Source of the DNA: Proteobacteria bacterium ST_bin14
Lineage (GTDB): Bacteria; Pseudomonadota; Alphaproteobacteria; Sphingomonadales; Sphingomonadaceae
Direction of reading: 5' to 3'
Length of the DNA stretch: 64,000 nt
Assembly (NCBI GenBank): GCA_002083655.1
Contig: MSXR01000001.1
Coordinates: forward strand, 1-64,000
The notes under the pieces are model-generated. The model made no database searches. It was not told the DNA's origin and saw only the letters and a program-made list of their open reading frames with translations. The position numbers and the translations under genes are program-made. Positions 59,993 to 64,000 of the stretch are shown here, piece after piece. Positions within the stretch are counted from its first letter, which is position 1, and each line of letters starts with the position of its first letter.

Positions 59993-61476
59993 GCGAGCGC
60001 CAGCCGACGCGGCTGCCGCGCCTGGACCGTGCTGGCACCGATTCCCAGAAAACTGACCGCGAACAGAATCGCAAATGGGATACTGAGCCAATAGTGCTGC
60101 TGGATCAGCCAGATGCTGCCGACCACATAGATAAGGCCAAGCCCGATTTCGGTCCATTCCCCCAGCCGTGACCGCGCGTTGCGATAGGCAGCATTCGCCC
60201 GGACCGCCACCGCCCTGCCGACGCCGCCATGCTTGGGCGTGCGAACAAAGCCGCTGCGCATGCCAAGCAATGCCTCGATGACCGCGCGACCGTTGTTCAG
60301 TGCCAGCCCAATCAGCATCGGGATCAAAAAGGCGATTTCGCGCAGCCTGCCTCGCGTGTCGATGTCCAATGCGCGCTGACCGAACAAGAAAAAGCTGAGA
60401 TGGCTAAGGCTGGCGAGCGCGAACAACGGCGCATCAACCCAGAGGAGGGCGTCGAGGTGATACGCTTCCCGAAAGGCGACGCCGGGGCCGAACAGGACCA
60501 GACATTCCAGCAGGATGAAGAGGTACGACAGGTTGCTCGTCAGGTGGACGGTCGCCTCGACTTTCACGCGCAGCGGCAAGTGCGCGCGCCAGATCGCCGG
60601 AATGATGCGCAACATCACCTCGATCGACCCCTTGGTCCAGCGATGCTGCTGAGTCTTGAACGCGTTCATGTCGGCGGGCAATTCGCTGCGGCAGACCACC
60701 TCGCCGCGATAGACGAAGCGCCATCCGGCCAGCTGCGCACGATAGCTGAGATCGAGATCCTCGGTCAGCGTGTCGGCACGCCACCCGCCAGCGTCGCAGA
60801 TCGCCTGTTTGCGCCAGATGCCGGCGGTGCCGTTGAAGTTGAAGAACAGACCACACGCCGCGCGTCGGCTTTGTTCGATGGCGAAATGGGCGTCGAGCAG
60901 CACCGCCTGCGCGCGGGTAATCAGATTGCTGTCGCGGTTGAGATAGCCCCAGCGCGCCTGCACCATCGCGACGTCGGGATCGGCAAGCGGATCGATCAGC
61001 GCGCGCAAGAAATCGGGGGCGGGCACAAAGTCGGCATCTAGGATCAGGAGGAACTCTCCGCTGGCGCGTTCCAGCCCGTACGCGAGCGCGCCTGCCTTGA
61101 AGCCACGGCGATCAGGCCTGATCATGTGCTCGATGCGAATCCCCATCGCACGATGATAGTCTGCCCTTGCGGCGGCAATTGCGGTGGTTTCGTCGGTCGA
61201 ATCGTCGAGAATCTGGATTTCGAGCCGGTCGCGCGGATAATCGAGCGCTGCTGCGGCATCGATCAGCCGTGCGATGACGTGACGCTCATTGAACACGGGC
61301 AGTTGGACGGTGACCAGCGGCAAAGTGTCAAAACGCCGTTCGGATCGGGCCTGTGCTGGCGACCGCCACTGCAGATAAGTAAGATAAATCCTGTGCGCGC
61401 CAAGCGCGCCAAGCATTATCATGATCAGATAATGCCCGGATAAGAATATGATGGCGGCAGCGTCGTGGACGGTCAT
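59989..61476 (-). CDS. family 2 processive-type glycosyltransferase
   Basis: A 495-residue membrane glycosyltransferase. An N-terminal membrane helix is followed by the GT2 domain: LPVFNERHVIARLID near residue 60, LDDSTDET near 90, LDADFVP near 147, the TEDLDLSYRAQLAGW motif near 240 and QQHRW (QxxRW) near 283. Four or more membrane helices follow. This is the layout of cellulose synthase-like and glucomannan-type enzymes. It overlaps both neighbours by four bases. It would make a beta-linked glycan or glycolipid; no PilZ domain is seen. Confidence 0.88.
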   Translation of the reverse strand: MTVHDAAAIIFLSGHYLIMIMLGALGAHRIYLTYLQWRSPAQARSERRFDTLPLVTVQLPVFNERHVIARLIDAAAALDYPRDRLEIQILDDSTDETTAIAAARADYHRAMGIRIEHMIRPDRRGFKAGALAYGLERASGEFLLILDADFVPAPDFLRALIDPLADPDVAMVQARWGYLNRDSNLITRAQAVLLDAHFAIEQSRRAACGLFFNFNGTAGIWRKQAICDAGGWRADTLTEDLDLSYRAQLAGWRFVYRGEVVCRSELPADMNAFKTQQHRWTKGSIEVMLRIIPAIWRAHLPLRVKVEATVHLTSNLSYLFILLECLVLFGPGVAFREAYHLDALLWVDAPLFALASLSHLSFFLFGQRALDIDTRGRLREIAFLIPMLIGLALNNGRAVIEALLGMRSGFVRTPKHGGVGRAVAVRANAAYRNARSRLGEWTEIGLGLIYVVGSIWLIQQHYWLSIPFAILFAVSFLGIGASTVQARQPRRLALA

Positions 61477-62324
61477 AACTGCAAGACAAGTGCCAGCTGG
61501 AAATTCGTTCCGGTCAGCGTGTTGTCGCCATAGACATTGGGCGTGACCGTAAACTCGACCGCAACCTTGTTGCTGAGCTTTCGGCCTGCGGTCAGTTCGA
61601 GCTTGGCCAGGTCGAACGCCAGCGGCAGCGTCGGATTGCCGTTGAGCGCCACCTGCGGGGTGTCGTTACGGATGCTCAGCAGCCCGTCGAGCTTGGTGCG
61701 GACATAGGTCGATTTGTCGAGGTCGACGCCATATTCGAGCAGGTAGCGAAACTCATCGGCTGGCGCGCCGAGGCGAAAGCGATAGCCTGCTTCAACAACA
61801 ACATAACCGGCTTTCCCGAGCGAGCGCCCTAGCTGGACTCGTCCTTCAAAATCCTCCTGACCGTTGCCGAGCGGCAGCGGATTGTTCGCATTATAGGCAT
61901 AGGGCAGTTTGACGAGGCCCTGGACGGCGACCACGATGGGACCCTTTGACAGATTGTAGCGGAGGCCAATGTCGATATCGCCGACCCCCGATGTCCTGCG
62001 CGCCGCCACGACACTCGCCGCGTTTCGGTCGGTGCGCGTGATTTCCTTGATCGGCACCGACAGAATGAACGAAATGTCATCGGTGATGCCGGTTTCATTG
62101 TAGAAAGTGAAATTTAGATCTTCGAACCTTTCGAACCCGTCTTGCTGGGTGCCAAATAGCGATTCACCAATGAAATAATTCACTGCGGGTTTATTATACG
62201 TCTTGCCCTGCTTGAGCGTCCACGGGCCGGCATTCGCAACCGTCGGCGCGAGCAGGCCTGCGAAGATCACATATCTTGCGGCGCGCAGCGTAAGCTGAGC
62301 AGGAACAATTGGTGAACTGGGCAT
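61473..62324 (-). CDS. outer membrane beta-barrel protein
   Basis: An exported protein of about 283 residues with a signal peptide (FAGLLAPTVANAGPW) and alternating beta strands typical of an outer membrane barrel, ending in a hydrophobic Leu (ALVLQL). The segment GVGDIDIGLRYNL near residue 115 resembles proteins annotated as transporters of the phenol-degradation MetA type. Start ATG 62324 has GGGGAG upstream. It is first in the operon and overlaps the GT2 start by four bases. It could export or anchor the glycan made by the operon. Confidence 0.78.
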   Translation of the reverse strand: MPSSPIVPAQLTLRAARYVIFAGLLAPTVANAGPWTLKQGKTYNKPAVNYFIGESLFGTQQDGFERFEDLNFTFYNETGITDDISFILSVPIKEITRTDRNAASVVAARRTSGVGDIDIGLRYNLSKGPIVVAVQGLVKLPYAYNANNPLPLGNGQEDFEGRVQLGRSLGKAGYVVVEAGYRFRLGAPADEFRYLLEYGVDLDKSTYVRTKLDGLLSIRNDTPQVALNGNPTLPLAFDLAKLELTAGRKLSNKVAVEFTVTPNVYGDNTLTGTNFQLALVLQL

Positions 62325-62796
62325 TTTTGATAAACTCCCCAACTTTGGCTAAAATTGCGCTCTGGCGCGCGATATCAATTCGGTCTTCGTTCGACTCAAA
62401 TTTGCCGAAGGTTACAACACCCCAACTTTCCGATCATCGATTCGATGATTAGATTGGGCTTGAGCGCGCGAAATTAGCGGTCGAAGCAACTCCTAAACAT
62501 GCCCGATGTCGGTCCGGTGCTTGAAACAACTTTTTTCGTCCGATTTTGAAGGTTCGGGGATGCCGATAGAGCTCTCGGACTCGTGGTTGCGTCCCGCGAT
62601 TACTGTCGACCGGTGGCCGGGGCGCCGGGTTGCGCTGTATTTCCTCGCTGGGCGCCATCGATGGTGACGAGGGAATCTGGCGGGACCAAAACCCGCATGC
62701 GCCGCCGGACGGACATTGCTTGTCGCGTCGCCGCCGACCGATTACCGTCGACCGGGTGACGCACTTTGCCCATTGCATGAGCGCCGTTGATCGGCC
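62325..62796. other. 472-base divergent intergenic region
   Basis: It separates the minus-strand glycan operon from the plus-strand hydroxylase gene and must hold both promoters. A mini-ORF of seven codons at 62777-62800 ends in a GTGA overlap with the hydroxylase start. Longer frames here have no support. Confidence 0.5.
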
Positions 62797-63621
62797 GTGA
62801 TCGTGCCCGAGCAGCTTTATCTGGCGGTCCGGCTGATCAGCTTCGGGGCGGTTTTGGCGCTGATGATGGCGTTCGAATACGCTGTCCCGCGCCGGTCGCG
62901 TTTGCTGGCGCGCTGGCATCGCTGGCCCGGCAATGTCGCGATGGTGGTCATCGATAGCGTCGCGGCACGGCTCATCATCCCGCTCGCGGTGATCGGCGTG
63001 GCGGCGTCAGTCCAGGCGCAGGGCTGGGGACTCCTCAACCAGGTCGCGCTGCCGGACTGGGTCGAAGTCGTGATCGCTGTGATGCTGCTCGATCTGGCGA
63101 TCTACGGCCAGCATGTCGCCTTTCACGCAGTGCCATCGCTGTGGCGGATCCACCGGATGCACCATAGCGACCCCGACCTCGACGTGACGACGGCGCTGCG
63201 ATTCCACCCGGTGGAGATCCTGCTGTCGTTACTTCTGAAGCTCCTCGTCGTCGCGGCGCTCGGGGCGTCGCCGCTTGCCGTCCTGATCTTCGAAGTGCTG
63301 CTCAACGCGACCGCGATGTTCAACCATAGCAACATCGCCCTACCCCGCACGATCGATGCGCTGCTGCGGCGTGTGCTCGTCACTCCTGACATGCACCGTG
63401 TCCATCATTCGATTGATGCCCGCGAAACCAACAGCAATTTCGGGTTCAACCTGCCGTGGTGGGACTGGCTGTTCGGTACCTATCGCGCGCAGCCGGTGGC
63501 GGGGCATCAAGGCATGACGACAGGGCTTGCCGATTTTCGTGGCGACCGCGATCAGCGGATCGACCAATTGCTGTTACAACCGTTAAGGCGTGACAGCGGC
63601 AAAGGGGCAGACCATGGTTGA
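62797..63621 (+). CDS. sterol desaturase / fatty acid hydroxylase family protein
   Basis: A 274-residue membrane di-iron protein of the fatty acid hydroxylase superfamily. The histidine clusters are GQHVAFHAVP, RIHRMHHSD and MHRVHHSID, with HFP-like RFHPVE between, and there are about four membrane helices. Relatives hydroxylate carotenoids, fatty acids, sphinganine or sterols. GTG 62797 is the only sensible start. The following DUF1499-like gene overlaps its end. Substrate unknown, possibly a sphingolipid or hopanoid. Confidence 0.85.
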   Translation: MIVPEQLYLAVRLISFGAVLALMMAFEYAVPRRSRLLARWHRWPGNVAMVVIDSVAARLIIPLAVIGVAASVQAQGWGLLNQVALPDWVEVVIAVMLLDLAIYGQHVAFHAVPSLWRIHRMHHSDPDLDVTTALRFHPVEILLSLLLKLLVVAALGASPLAVLIFEVLLNATAMFNHSNIALPRTIDALLRRVLVTPDMHRVHHSIDARETNSNFGFNLPWWDWLFGTYRAQPVAGHQGMTTGLADFRGDRDQRIDQLLLQPLRRDSGKGADHG

Positions 63622-64000
63622 ACGATTATCACCGAACAGGCCCACCCAACGCGCGGGCGGCTTGGCGCGGCTGGCCCTGATCCTGAGCGGGGGCGGGCTG
63701 CTGGCGGCCATCATCGGCGCCGCCGGGACAGGATCGGGCAGTTTCGGCTTCAAGATCGGACTGTTGCTGCTCGTGGTCGGCTTTCTGGCCAGTAGCGTTG
63801 GCGGATTGGTCGCGATCATCGCCTTTGCGCGCGGGCGAAGCAGCGGCGCGGCGCATCGCCGGACCATATTGATCGCGCTGGCGATTGCGCTGGTTTTCGG
63901 CGGCTATTTCACCGCGCAGCTTTCAACCGCGCTGCGGGTACCACCGATCCACGATATCACGACCAACCTTGTCGACGTGCCGCGGTTCACCGCGTTGACC
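63614..64000 (+). CDS. DUF1499-like membrane protein, truncated by the window end
   Basis: The first 129 codons of a gene whose ATG lies inside the hydroxylase 3' end (8-base overlap). Three hydrophobic segments are present, near residues 18-38, 48-72 and 83-103. The last part, PPIHDITTNLVDVPRF, matches the start of the DUF1499 domain. The rest is outside the window. Coupling to the hydroxylase gene suggests a joint role. Confidence 0.7.
   Translation, partial: MVERLSPNRPTQRAGGLARLALILSGGGLLAAIIGAAGTGSGSFGFKIGLLLLVVGFLASSVGGLVAIIAFARGRSSGAAHRRTILIALAIALVFGGYFTAQLSTALRVPPIHDITTNLVDVPRFTALT

Noticed and set aside
62449..62919. 156-codon minus-strand frame in the divergent region
   Set aside because: Overlaps the start of the hydroxylase gene on the other strand and has antisense-type composition.
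1..64000. CRISPR arrays, rRNA genes or riboswitches
   Set aside because: No regularly spaced repeats, rRNA segments or recognisable riboswitch cores were seen.

Overview
The window looks like chromosomal DNA of a high-GC alphaproteobacterium, most likely a sphingomonad. This rests on the TonB-dependent receptor with an EIIVTAQK plug start, the gltB-gltD / uppP / NDUFA9-like / tRNA-Leu block, the class C hydrolases and P450s, and several degenerate insertion sequences. This placement is by resemblance only; no database search was possible.

1-10.5 kb: a sulfur-sugar catabolic locus. A tightly coupled minus-strand operon encodes an aldo/keto reductase, an SsuD/SmoC-like FMNH2-dependent monooxygenase, an NADPH:FMN reductase and a molybdenum sulfite dehydrogenase with its cytochrome c subunit. 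Divergent from it are a Gfo/Idh/MocA oxidoreductase and a TonB-dependent receptor, followed by an ACS-type MFS transporter and a divergent YeiH-type sulfate/sulfite exporter. Together they fit uptake of sulfoquinovose or its glycosides, glycoside opening, oxidative desulfonation, reduction of the resulting 6-dehydroglucose, sulfite oxidation and anion export. Two near-identical 14-bp palindromes sit in the two divergent promoter regions and suggest control by one LacI-type repressor. A LacI-family gene lies nearby at 14.3-15.3 kb.

10.5-14.1 kb: an AraC regulator and two DUF2306-type membrane proteins. The second carries a copy of the first one's upstream region plus a decayed stub of the AraC gene, which points to a tandem duplication. 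14.3-32.6 kb: mostly core genes: LacI regulator, class A penicillin-binding protein, threonine aldolase, DMT exporter, SDR, aminopeptidase N, CsaA, GST, glutamate synthase large and small subunits, UppP and an NDUFA9-like protein.

32.8-37.0 kb: a mobile element at the 3' end of tRNA-Leu(CAG). It holds a large serine recombinase whose reading frame ends inside the tRNA gene, an IS5/IS427-type insertion with clear ends, a small Cys-containing protein and a phage-type N6-adenine methyltransferase. 37.7-55.0 kb: an accessory region with a DUF302 / YeeE-YedE / LysR set; a peroxiredoxin-like, patatin, NDH-2, small peptide and 3-hydroxybutyrate dehydrogenase run; two secreted cupins (one frameshifted); OlsB and PlsC acyltransferases; a phasin and acetoacetyl-CoA reductase; and an uncharacterised five-gene operon (DoxX-like, DedA, TTC38-like TPR, ATP-grasp, serine hydrolase). 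Remnants of IS3, IS6 and IS5 elements are interspersed.

55.2-64.0 kb: a cytochrome P450 behind a TetR-type palindrome; a four-gene, overlap-coupled operon of beta-barrel, GT2, GT87-like and radical SAM/SPASM proteins; and a divergent fatty acid hydroxylase-family gene coupled to a DUF1499-like gene that runs off the end.
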